From Anolis sagrei (lineage: Eukaryota > Chordata > Lepidosauria > Squamata > Anolidae), in contig NC_090025.1 in assembly GCF_037176765.1 (NCBI RefSeq), forward strand, positions 93,827,006 to 93,891,005: 64,000 nt of DNA, in the 5' to 3' direction. The position numbers and the translations under genes were made by a program. The notes beneath the pieces are model-generated. The model saw only the letters and a program-made list of their open reading frames with translations. It searched no databases and had not been told where the DNA came from. The stretch's first letter is position 1. Every line of letters starts with the position of its first letter. Below, piece by piece: positions 1 through 10,200 of the stretch.

Positions 1-456
1 AAGAGAGATATTGACAAGCTGGAATGTGTCCAGAGGAGGGCGAACAAGCCCTATGAGGAGCGGCTTAAGGAGCTGGGCATGTTTAGCCTGAAGAAGAGAA
101 GGCTGAGAGGAGATATGATAGCCATGCATAAATTTGTGAGAGGAAGCCACAGGGAGGAGGGAGCAAGCTTTTTTTCTGCTTCCCTGGAGACTAGGACGTG
201 GAACAAAGGCTTCAAACTACAAGAAAGGAGATTCCATCTGAACATTAGGAAGAACTTCCTGACTGTGAGAGCCGTTCAGCGGTGGAACTCTCTGCCCCGG
301 AGTGTGGTGGAGGCTCCTTCTTTGGAAGCTTTTAAACAGAGGCTGGATGGCCATCTGTCAGGGGTGATTTGAATGCAATATTCCTGCTTCTTGGCAGGGG
401 GTTGGACTGGATGGCCCATGAGGTCTCTTCCAACTCTTTGATTCTATGATTCTATG
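1..456 (+). mobile_element. CR1 LINE, 3' end
   Basis: One frame encodes the end of a CR1 ORF2, including WNSLPRSVVEAPSLEAFKQR and a stop near 370. A short 3'UTR follows and ends in two ATTCTATG units, the terminal repeat typical of CR1. The start is cut by the window edge and a stretch near position 45 is missing relative to the copy at 35118. It is a 5'-truncated dead copy. Confidence 0.92.
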
Positions 457-504
457 TATGTGTCTATCTATCTATCTATTTTGTAAGCCGCTCTGGAATA
501 AATA
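457..504. repeat. Short TCTA microsatellite and LINE-tail-like sequence
   Basis: Four to five TCTA units directly follow the CR1 tail. They are followed by a stretch resembling a LINE 3' end (GTAAGCCGCTCTGG then AATAAA). Confidence 0.6.
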
Positions 505-632
505 TATCCCAGAATATCAAGGCAGAAAATCCCATAATATCTGCTTTGAACTGGGTTATCTGAGTCCACACTCATATAATGTGGGATTTTCTGCCTTGAT
601 ATTCTGGGATATAGGCCTGTGTAGAGAGGCCC
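505..632. mobile_element. Palindromic MITE (PIF/Harbinger-like), left end missing
   Basis: The two halves are inverted copies: CCAGAATATCAAGGCAGAAA on the left and its reverse complement near 585-607. The right end keeps GTGTAGAGAGGCCC, a decayed form of the family terminus GTGTGGAAGGGCCC. The left terminus is absent. The copy lies just upstream of the MEIG1 promoter. Confidence 0.75.
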
Positions 633-683
633 TGAGATGTCATTCCACAAGCCCTGGCGGTTTGTTCAAAGAACGAACCGTGA

Positions 684-693
684 GCGCATGCGC
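684..693. promoter_or_regulatory. NRF1 binding site
   Basis: GCGCATGCGC is an exact match to the palindromic NRF1 consensus core. It lies about 125 bp upstream of the X-box in CpG-rich DNA. Confidence 0.7.
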
Positions 694-816
694 AACGCGC
701 CGCAGGCAATTGGCCACTTTGGACGGTACCTTTCCCAAATCAGTCAGTGGAGACGCGGCGGTCCCTGAAGCGTTTCCTATTGGCTCAGCTGACGCTGGGA
801 TCAGGGCACGTGCGCG

Positions 817-829
817 GTTGCTAGGCAAC
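817..829. promoter_or_regulatory. RFX X-box
   Basis: GTTGCTAGGCAAC is two inverted RFX half-sites with a one-base spacer, fitting GTTRCCNRGYAAC at nearly every position. RFX factors (RFX2, RFX3) drive ciliary and spermatid genes through such sites. MEIG1 is a spermatid and ciliated-cell gene, so site and gene agree. Confidence 0.8.
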
Positions 830-1000
830 CCACCACAGCGGCTGGGCCTGTGGCGAGGGAGGGAGCGTCGCGACGTCGGAGCTGACGCGAGGTGCGGACA
901 GAGCAGAGGGGCCGTTGTTTGGGGTCGCCAGCAGTGGGGAGTCGGTTTTGTCGCAATGTGAAACGCTGAAAGCCGACTGGGCGGAATAGGAAGCTTGACG

Positions 1001-1437
1001 GCAGAGTGTGTGCCTGTGTATTCGTAAACTGAATGTTTATTTTTCCCTCTCAGAGAGGACTGTCACTGATTGGCTGTCTCTCTAGTCCCGCCCCCTGCCA
1101 GTCAGTTTCCAGGAGCAACGTCCTTGGTCTTTATTGCACGTGGCGATGGCTCATAGTCACCCTTGTTTTGACCATAAAGGATGCACAGAACTTCCTCCGT
1201 CCCTTAGAAGTGAGCTGTAGGCCAGGAATGGGCATCTCTGGCCTTCCAGCTCCAGGTCCCTATTATCCCCCAGCCTTGGTTTTGCTGATGGGCATTGAAA
1301 TGAGATGTTTTCATTGGGACAGTCTGTGGATATGGAGGTCCAGCTATACAATCCCAAGACCTTCCTGAGATTGTAGATTATCCTTCTTCTTTCTAAGCTA
1401 TTTTCCCAAAGGAGGGGTTAGCATTGTGACTGTCCTT
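1001..1437. other. MEIG1 first intron or 5'UTR, no feature recognised
   Basis: AT-richer sequence after the CpG island. It has short open frames only and no clear transposon ends. It may include a 5'UTR exon, but no donor is convincing. Confidence 0.4.
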
Positions 1438-1765
1438 TCCATAGGACTTTGTTTTGGGCATTCTCAGGTCTCAGATTGGCAGCACACATGTCTTCGTTGA
1501 TGGTATCCATCCTTTCTTTGGTTCTCTGTGTAGTCGGCGTCCGGCAATCTCCAAATTCAGTATTGTTTGTGCTACTGATGTTGGTTTTCTTCTCATGGCA
1601 TGGCTATATCACTGTAATTTTGCTACCTGCATTTTCTTGCTGGTCGCTTTTGTTCCTAGTCTTTGACAGGTGTCATCATTTGGCACATGGTCAAGAAGTG
1701 TCAAGACAAGTGTCCATCTCAGCATTGTCGTTTCCATTGTGTTAAGAATGTGTTCATGTTTCTTA

Positions 1766-2453
1766 GGCACCTTCCACACAGCTGTATAAAATCCACATCA
1801 AACTGCATTATATGGCAGTGTGGATTCACTGGGTTGTTGTAGGTTTTTTCGGGCTATATGGCCATGTTCTAGAGGCATTCTCTCCTGACGTTTCGCCTGC
1901 ATCTATGGCAAGCATCCTTAGAGGTAGTGAGGTCTGTTGGAACTAGGAAAATGGGTTTATATATATATCTGTGGAATGACTAGGGTGGGACAAAGAACTC
2001 TTGTCTGTTGGAGCTAGGTGTGAATGTTTCAACTGATCACCTTGATTAGCATTTGATGGCCTGGCAGTGCCTGGGGCAATCTTCTGTTGAGAGGTGATTA
2101 GGTGTCCCTGATTGTTACCTCTCTGTTGTTTTGCTGTTGTAATTCTAGAGTTTTTAAAATATTGGTATCCAGATTTTGTTCATTTTCATGGTTTCCTCCT
2201 TTCTTTTGAAATTGTCCTCATGCTTATGGATTTCAATGGCTTCTCTGTGTAGTCTGACATGGTGGTTGTGAGAATGGTCCAGCATTTCTGTGTTCTCAGA
2301 TAATATGCTGTGTCCAGGTTGGTTCATTAGGTGCTCTGCTATGGCTGATTTCTCTGGATGAAGTAGTGTGGATTCAGATAATCCGGTTCAATTCAGATAT
2401 TGTGGATTATCTCACTTGATATATCTGGGTTATATGACTGTGTGGAAAGGTCC
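1766..2453. mobile_element. Palindromic MITE interrupted by a Penelope-like insertion
   Basis: Left part 1766-1828 starts GGCACCTTCCACACAGCTGT. Right part 2365-2453 ends CTGTGTGGAAAGGTCC. It is flanked by TTA on the left and TTT on the right, a decayed 3-bp duplication. The middle is a Penelope-like element. Confidence 0.8.
1829..2364 (-). mobile_element. Penelope-like element, 5'-truncated
   Basis: Flanked by the exact 12-bp duplication AGTGTGGATTCA (1817-1828 and 2365-2376), which lies inside the MITE. The left end carries the common Penelope tail (complement of CGAAAAAACCTACAACAACC). The right end breaks off inside the GIY-YIG coding part, which matches 29395-29590. Minus-strand copy. Confidence 0.85.
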
Positions 2454-2627
2454 TTTGTTGCTGGCCAGAGGGCTACCTGGTGAACAACTGTAGTGTAGCC
2501 TTGAGTTGGTCAGGCATTTTTGAGTCACACAGAATGCCATTAGTTTGCTGCCATTTCAATCAGGCTGCATTTATTGGTGACCGTACATCTGGCATTGTGT
2601 TGCCATCTATGGAGACCAGTGACTCTA

Positions 2628-3043
2628 GGGGCCCTTCCACACAGGCCTATATCCCAGATTATCAAGGCAGAAAATCCCACATTATCTGAGTGCGGACTCC
2701 CTCCTGCCCTTTAGAAGGATGGTAAAAACTTGGCTATGGGACCAAGCTTTCGGAACAGGGCAGTAAAGTAGCAATAGGAAAGATTACCAGGCCAGCCAAT
2801 TAGAGTTGACGCTGATGACCAAGATGGTTTTAAACAGTGTATTTTAATATTTTGATAAATGTTTTTAATGTTTATGTATACCCATATGAATTCTTGTCCC
2901 GGCATTGAATGTTAGAGTCCCCTTCGGGGTAAGAAGGGCAGAATATAAATGTTTTAAATAAATAATAACCCAGTTTAAGGCAGGTATTGTGGGATTTTCT
3001 GCCTTGATATATTCTGGGATATAGGACTGTGTGGAAGAACCCT
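2628..3043. mobile_element. Palindromic MITE interrupted by an L2-like insertion
   Basis: Left part 2628-2696 starts GGGGCCCTTCCACACAG. Right part 2967-3043 ends CTGTGTGGAAGAACCC. The missing middle is an L2-like 3' end. Confidence 0.8.
2697..2966 (+). mobile_element. L2-like LINE 3' end inside MITE
   Basis: Encodes the usual last residues (MVKTWLWDQAFG) then a stop. A 3'UTR with a small hairpin (CCCCTTCGGGG) follows and ends in AAATAAATAA. Confidence 0.75.
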
Positions 3044-3158
3044 GGGCATTTCAATTGGGTGGCCTTCTTTAGTGCTTGTCCATTGATTTGAATTGTTTGA
3101 AGGCCACATTCAAGATACTCTGTTTTGGGTATGTTCAGCTGAAGTCCATTTTCACTGA

Positions 3159-3297
3159 GGGCCCTGCCACACAGCCCTATAACCCAGAATATCAAGGCAG
3201 ATAATCTACAATGTCTGCTTTGAACTGGGTTATCTGAGTCCACACTGCTATATAATCCAGTTAAATGTGGATTTTATACAACTGTGTGGAAGGGGCC
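3159..3297. mobile_element. Palindromic MITE
   Basis: Starts GGGCCCTGCCACACAGCCCT and ends CTGTGTGGAAGGGGCC, with inverted halves. TGA on the left and TAA on the right fit a decayed 3-bp TWA duplication as made by PIF/Harbinger elements. LINE sequence continues on both sides. Confidence 0.85.
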
Positions 3298-3373
3298 TAA
3301 GACTGTCACTCTATGTCTGCAGCTGTTGTTTGAGGGCTGCACGTTTTTGGTAGCCTAGTGCTATATCACCTGC

Positions 3374-3375
<2 letters not shown>

Positions 3376-3418
<43 letters not shown>

Positions 3419-3560
3419 CTTTATTTATACCCCGCTACCATCTCCCCAAGGGACTCGGTGCAGCTTACATGAGGCCAAACCCACAGTACATCAGTAAAAC
3501 AAAGGCAATAACAAAACCAATCAATTCAAAACAATATAAATCACATAAACAAACAATAAA
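3376..3560 (-). mobile_element. L2-like LINE 3' end with ATA tail
   Basis: A 13-unit ATA repeat (3376-3414) is followed by the complement of the L2-like 3' end (ACCATCTCCCCAAGGGACTC then GGTGCAGCTTACATGAGG). The same terminus occurs at 5450, 11740, 12850 and 54430. Confidence 0.85.
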
Positions 3561-3725
3561 CAATATAGGAGTGTTCAGGGCTGCATAGTCTGCAAATCTG
3601 CTGCAGCTGTGTCCATGCAGAGTATGAATGATAAGTGAGAGTGCATGCTAACAGGGATGTTGAAGGGTGGTGAAATCCCTGCACGGCAGCAGATCATACT
3701 TGTTGGCATAGATTATGCAGCCTGG

Positions 3726-3726
3726 C

Positions 3727-3767
<41 letters not shown>
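3726..3767. repeat. ATA trinucleotide repeat
   Basis: About 13 AAT/ATA units in a row, probably the tail of another degraded LINE 3' end. Confidence 0.85.
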
Positions 3768-3834
3768 CCAGAGGGCATGTAGTACATTCGTTCTGGTCAC
3801 TTTTGTTCCCCCAAAAGTGCACAGAACACATTCA

Positions 3835-3984
3835 GGCCTTTTCTATACTATCCTTATATCTCAGATCTGATCCCCGTTTATCTGCTTTAAACTGGATTAT
3901 ACGAGTCACTACTGCCATATAATCTGGGATAACAGTATAAATCTGGGGTCAGGTCCTGAGATATAAGGACAGTGTAGAAGGGGC
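3835..3984. mobile_element. MITE, second subfamily
   Basis: Ends are GGCCTTTTCTATACTATCCT and the complement GACAGTGTAGAAGGGGCC. It is flanked by a 3-bp TCA direct repeat (3832-3834, 3985-3987). Related to the copy at 22739. Confidence 0.8.
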
Positions 3985-4121
3985 CTCAAAAGTCAAAAAC
4001 CAGATTCCTTTTTCTCTAGAGCTTCATTAAGTTATTCATACTTTTACTTAAGAAAACAATGAGTTTTGGCACAGTTTGAGGTGTTATTTGCATTCATCAT
4101 ATTCTGTCTCTCTTTCTTCAG

Positions 4122-4254
4122 CAGCTCTAATGGAAAGCCCAGTTATGTTCATGGATAGTAAGGATGTATCATCTGCAGCCTTCTCTGGAGAAACAAATAT
4201 GATAGATGAACCTGGTACTTCTTTCAGTAGAGAAACAGGTGGCCTTGAAGACAT
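4122..4254 (+). CDS. MEIG1: MEIG1 exon with start codon
   Basis: The acceptor is tctttcttcag|cag, a NAGNAG site, so the exon may start at 4122 or 4125; both lie before the ATG at 4130. The exon encodes [20 protein letters not shown] and continues to residue 41. The donor is AT|GTAAGT. This segment has no counterpart in the 88-residue mammalian protein as I remember it. Confidence 0.85.
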
Positions 4255-7200
4255 GTAAGTGGTGATTATATAGGATCTTCAAGTCAATCTGTGAGTAAGT
4301 CCATGTTCACTCTTTGCTGAGAGATCTGTGACATATATTATTTAAATATATTTATCACACCCCAAGTGGTTGAGATAAATATGAGCACTGAATATTTGTG
4401 GTTTGGATTACCTTATATGTATTTTCTCTTTGTGTCATGGTAGATAACACTATGTAACACAATTTTGTTTCTGGGTTATAAACGTCATTTCCAAATTGCT
4501 TATGTCATAAAAACACGGGAAAGGTTTATTGAACTGCAAAACCTTTGTTTTTGCAGAACATGCTGCAGCACATTTTGCTATAGTTTTACAATGAATATCT
4601 CATAGAACCTCAACCAATTCAACATAGTTTGTGGCAGCCACAAAAAACAAAGTTTCCAGAGCATGACAATTACTTTCAAAATAAGTACCACACAATTTAA
4701 CAGGAAATAACACTTTCAAACTAGTAACAAATTTTGTTACATAGTGTAGTGAAAAAAGCACTGTTTTTTATTTATTTCCTTGCAATACATGTCCCTTCTC
4801 TGAATAAATGTTGAACAGACATTGGAAGGGAGAAGGTCTCTGGGTTAGAATAACTTCCTGAGAGCAGGCAGCAATACACTTGTGGTAAACGCTTATTGTG
4901 TATTGTAGAAGGCTTTCACTTCCAGAATCACTGGGGTGTTGCATCTTCAAAGGATCTTGTTATTGTGCCATCACTGTACATGACTGTTTACAAGTAAAAA
5001 AAAATATAAAAGTTCCCAGCCCTCATGCTTACAATCTAAACAAGATATGACAGAAAAGGAAAAGAAGATGAAACATGGGAAGTGATGAAGTCCAACAATA
5101 CGACTCTTCTTTGGCTCAAAGACCACAGAATGGAAGGAAGATCTTTCCGTTGCTTCTAGGCCTAGAACATGATGGAGCTGTGTTTGCCTCTTATCTCCCT
5201 CTCTCTGAAACCAAGGCCTTTGATTTAGAGGGAAGGCCTTTCATCTGCTTCTGGGCTTAGGCATGAAGGAGCTACGTCTGCCTCATCTCTTCCTCCAAGG
5301 CCAGGGCAGTTGCAGTTGTGATGGAGATTATAGTGGCTTTCTCTGTTATTGTTATTATTTATTGTTTACTTTTGTGTATGAGATTTATTTTAACTGTTGT
5401 ATTGATTGTTTTTATTGCTTTTACTATTGATGTACTTTGGACTCGGCCTCATGTAAGCCACACCGAGTCCCTTGGGGAGATGGTAGCGGGGTATAAATAA
5501 AGTTTATTATTATTATTATACCACTTTTCAAAATTTCATCAACAAAAACATCATTGACTACTGTTCTGTCGCGCGCCGGGCCTGTAATAGCTGTACTTTT
5601 CTATAGGACGTATACTTTAAGCCCAGCGGGAAGCCAGGGGCGCCTCAAAGAGAGGGATTTTTCTGAAGTGATGGTCTTTAGAGTCTTTAATGATACAACA
5701 AAGTCTTTATTATGGAAGAAACAACAAATTTTCAATAGTTCAAACAACACTTCGAGGCTTCCTTAGTCTAGTCTTCAATGGACTGGCACCTGACTTCGAT
5801 CAACTGAACTTTCTCTGTAGGAAAAAAAAACCCTTTTTAACCTCTCCCAGGCTGCTTTCTATCTATGCCTCGTCGGTGTGGGTGCTACTACCGAATCCAA
5901 GTGCGTCTGGCTATCAAGCAGACCTTACTGGCTGAGGCTTGAAGATATATCAGCTGAGTTCAGTAAATCAGTTTCCCTGGATGATCCTTTTTCCTTGGAT
6001 GCTCCTTTTCCCCTGGATGCTCTTAAGAAAGGAAGCTTTTCTACGGGATGAGCTGGTCTACATCCTATAGCTTAGCTACCTTGTGTGAGACTGACCAAAA
6101 AATGGCTCCTTTCCCTCCCAGAGCCCAGAATAAGGGGCGGAACCAAAGCTTAATTATGATGGACAGGAGGCCTGTCCAATGACTGCAAAACAGATAACAG
6201 AAAGAAAATAAAGTTGGAGCTCTTGGTACAGCCGTACCAGCACAACTACTGTATTTGCTTATGCATACAATATATAAATGCTATAGAGCCCCTCCCACTA
6301 TCTTTAACTGCCATTCCTCTGGCCAGGAAGTGGGAGTCAGGTAGCCAGACACAGCTTCATCATGTCCTATTGCCTATATCTTATTTATTATTACATCTTG
6401 TTTACATTGTAAGTCTGATGGCAAGTTAACTACAGTTTTGTTAGCCACTCTGAGAACCTTTGTGGCTGAAGAATGGGGTATAAATAAATAAATACCCACA
6501 CTTACTCAAGTCTAATACACCATCAAATCTAATGCGTACCTAAATTTTCAAAACCCTGAAACCAGAAAAAGTATTTGCTGATGTAAGTAATGCGCAGCAG
6601 CAAAAAGTGCACTCTTTGTAATATGGCCATTATAGTTGCTGTCTGCTTAGAATTCCTTCTTTAAAAGCAAAAGTGTTAGAACACCAAAGCTTCCAGCAAT
6701 GGAAAGAAAAAATTAAGAGTGCTTTTATGCTGTAGAAAGAGTCCACTTTAGCTGCCTTAGTTCAATGTTGTGGAGTTGTGGGGGCTATAACTTGACATGG
6801 TCTTGAGCCAAAGAATGTGGATGCTTCACTAAACTACAAATCCCAGGACTGAATAGCATTGAGCTATGACAATTAAATTATAAATGATATCCCTTAAATT
6901 ATAAATGATATCCCTCAAATTATAAATGGACCCTCTGAAGCAACTTCTCCTTTTGACTTTGGCTCAGCACTAAGATTACCGTATTACACAAATATAATGC
7001 ACATCCTAATTTTGGCAAGGTAATTTAGCCAAAAAAAGGTGAACATTAGATTCGAATAAATATCTGGGGCACAAAACAAAATGTTAGGGCGGTTTGCATA
7101 GTTTGGGGGTTGCATCGTCATCCCCCTCAGACAGGAACAAAGATTTTTTTTTTAATGTTAACCATCTTTTTAAAATGTAATCTGCTTCTAGTGATTAGCT

Positions 7201-10200
7201 TTTTTATATCTTTTAGTTTGATGTCTAATTCTGTTAAGTGATAAACTCAATGCTCTTACTATTTTGTATTATGTTTTATTGCTTTAATGTGTTTGTATCT
7301 TTCGAGAATTGATTGTTTGCCTTTTTGTGTGTAAACTTCCCTGAGTCCCTTTGGGGAGATAAGTTTGTTGTTGTTCATTCGTTCAGTCATCTCCGACTCT
7401 TCGTGACCTCATGGACCAGCCCACACCAGAGCTCCCTGTCGGCCGTCACCACCCCCAGCTCCTTCAAGGTCAGTCCAGTCACTTCAAGGATGCCATCCAT
7501 CCATCTTGCCCTTGGTCGGCCCCTCTTCCTTTTACCTTCTACTTTCCCCAGCATAATTGTCATCTCTAGGCTTTGCTGTCTCCTCATGATGTGGCCAAAG
7601 TACTTCAACTTTGTCTCTAGTATTCTTCCGTCCAATGAGCAGCCGGGCTTTATTTCCTGGAGGATGGACTGGTTGGATCTTCTCGCAGTCCAAGGCACTC
7701 TCAGAACTTTCCTCCAACACCACAGCTCAAAAGCATCTATCTTCCTTCGCTCAGCCTTCCCTAAGGTCCAGCTCTCACATCCGTAGTTTACTACAGGGAA
7801 TACCATGGCTTTGACTATGCGGATCTTTGTTGCCAGTGTGACAATCTATAAATATGATTTTTAAATTATTATTATTATTTATAAAATGCTCATTGTGCCA
7901 AAAAAGCTCCCAAAATAAGAAAGATTTTTATTCCACAGATGTGTATCCTGTGGAATTATTTTATGAAGATGCCAGTTTTATTATGAAACTCTTTGATAAG
8001 TGTTCATAGATGTTTGAGTACCAAGGTTTCACATCCACATTCATGTAATATCTTCTTTTAGCTGTTTCTTTTTGTATGTCTAACTGTAATTTATTTCAAA
8101 AATTATTAATGACAGGAAATTAACTGGGGATGTTTCTGAAGACTCCAGCAGTACTAATATCAAACCAAAATCCATTCAGCGTGCCAAAACGTGGTCAGAT
8201 GAAGTTGAGAATCTGTACAGATTTCAGCAGGCTGGATATAGGGATGAAATTGAGTATAAACAAGTGAAGCATGTTGATATGGTAAGATATGATAATTAAG
8301 GAAATATTATGTTATTTATTGAGGAATCCTGTTCTTTTAAAGGAGATTTTGAAATTTTGCTTCTCCCAGAATTGCTGCTCTAAAGTATGCTCCTGCTCGT
8401 GTTTAAAGCCTCTAAAGCAGTGATTCTCAACCTGTGGGTCCCCAGATGTTTTAGCCTTCAACTTCCGTAAATCCTAACAGCTGGTAACCGGGCTGGGATT
8501 TCTGGAAGTTGTAGGTCAAAACACCTGGGGAACCACAGGTTGGGAACTACTGCTCTAAAGTGTGCTCCTGCTCGTGTTTGCACCATGTGTCATTTGACCA
8601 CAGTGTTTTTGACTTTCCATATTAAGTGATTAGTGTAAATATGCCCAGGGTTGCAGAAATGAAAAAGGGCCAAGAGTACATTGATAAATAAGCACAGATG
8701 TTGATGAATATACAAATGTGGACACAATTGCTCTATTTGTCCCTAGTTAATGTATTTTGAAAAGTCACTCAGAACTGCTTCTCAATGAAGGAAGGGCTGA
8801 ACCAACTATTTCTGTCATCTATATAAATAAAAATGTAATGTTTGTTTGTGGGATTAACATAACTCAAAAACCAATGGACGAATTGACACCAAATTTGGAC
8901 ACAATACACCTATCAGGCCAACAAGCGACCATCACTCATAAAAACACAGAAAAACACAGCAGAAGAGACGTTAAAAGCCAAAAAACAAAAAATACATTAC
9001 AATGCATGCGCAAAACCACATATATATATGCAAACACACACATACACACATGTATATACACACAAAACACATATACACAGACTGGGCCACAGCAAGCCGT
9101 GGCAAGGGACGGCTAGTGCATCCATAAAAATGGATTCCTTCTGCCTTTTAAAAACAATAACCAGTGCTTCCTTTACTCCTCTTAACTAATGAAAATGAAT
9201 CATACTCTTAATGGGTAAAGGAAGGAAGAGAATTGCTCGAATGGTAGCTACATCTCCTTTAAATTCAGCCTGGCATAATATAGCATAGTAGCATTTGATC
9301 AAAGGATTGCATGCAGATGCTTTTGCCAGATATGGTGATGTGACAGTGTCCCTCTTTAGTTGCAATGAATCTGGACTGGGGAATGTTATTGGAATGCTTT
9401 GATGTCTATTCTTTAAACACAATGCATTGACTGTTTGATGTATTTCCTCTCCAGAGGCACTTAATGCTGTAATCAGGTTGTACACATAGGCCCTGCAGCA
9501 TGTCATTCCTAAGAGTAGAAAGAAACAACTCCAACAATATGTTAATTCTAGGTAAATGTCCTATTCAGTTGTGGTCATCAATAAGTACTGAGATTTACAA
9601 GCACTGGCTTTTTTTCCAGAGAATTTCTCACCCTTAGAATGTGTTCTTTGATTTCTTTAGTTGTCATGGTGATCTGATGAGATTTATTTTGAAAACAAAA
9701 TCAGTCAAGATCACATGCATGGACCACCAAACACCCTTCTTAACATTATGGGTCCTTCTTTTTTCATCAAAGGAGATTTTACCACAGATATTTGCATAAG
9801 AAACTCTTGTGTCCTAAATGTACTTGAAAGTATCCTTTACTAATTGGGATGAATGGTCCACAAGCCTCATGAGTGATGGTCATAAGACTTGGTAAAACAG
9901 GCAAATATTGTAGGACTGAAGGTTTGGCTTTGTACACTTTGATAGTCCGTATCATTGTAATGTTTATGGAAGCTGCTGCTATAACTCAAGTCTTACAAGG
10001 GAAGAAGGAAAATGTTCATAACATTTTGTTTTATTTTATGAAGCGGGCATGGGAGTTGATGGAGTTGAAAAGACAAGAATGCAAAACATCAGCACTGGAT
10101 GAATTGCTCAACTTTTCCTTTATGGAACATAAAAATCAAGCTAGCAACTTTGTCTAGTACACTGAAAACATCAATACAGTATAAATGAAACCTGGAATAG

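Larger units (their letters stand above)
655..1000 (+). promoter_or_regulatory. MEIG1: CpG-rich promoter of MEIG1
   Basis: This is the only CpG-dense stretch in the first 10 kb. No TATA box is evident. It holds an NRF1 site (684-693), inverted CCAAT boxes (709-713 and 779-783), a CACGTG E-box (807-812), a near-perfect RFX X-box (817-829) and two TGACG half-CREs. The first exon is probably untranslated, because the ATG is in the exon at 4122. A possible 5'UTR donor is GAG|GTGCGG at 891/892, but that is weak. The opposite strand could also be transcribed from here; no second gene is visible on that side. Confidence 0.75.
1438..3357 (-). mobile_element. Old LINE fragment broken by three MITEs
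   Basis: Reading the minus strand from 3357 down, the translation shows a polymerase motif YAGDIALGYQKRA (YADD-like) near 3357-3310, then SENGLQLNIPKTEYLECG at 3155-3070. Further pieces follow at 2625-2455. The end at 1765-1438 resembles a LINE C terminus (HAMRRKPTSV, then PKKGW). Stops and frameshifts are present. The pieces are separated by MITEs at 1766-2453, 2628-3043 and 3159-3297. The C-terminal motif recalls RTE-type LINEs but the clade is not certain. Confidence 0.65.

Noticed and set aside
655-960. First exon of DCLRE1C on the minus strand, sharing the MEIG1 promoter as in human
   Set aside because: No minus-strand frame here matches the DCLRE1C N terminus, and sequence to the left is CR1 and MITE. 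It may lie before position 1.
3376-3414. CRISPR-like or regulatory repeat arrays at the ATA and ATT runs
   Set aside because: They are simple trinucleotide tails of L2-like LINEs, seen next to the same LINE terminus each time.
9186-9506. 106-codon minus-strand frame in MEIG1 intron 3
   Set aside because: Looks protein-like in places but has no family match I can name and no exon signals.
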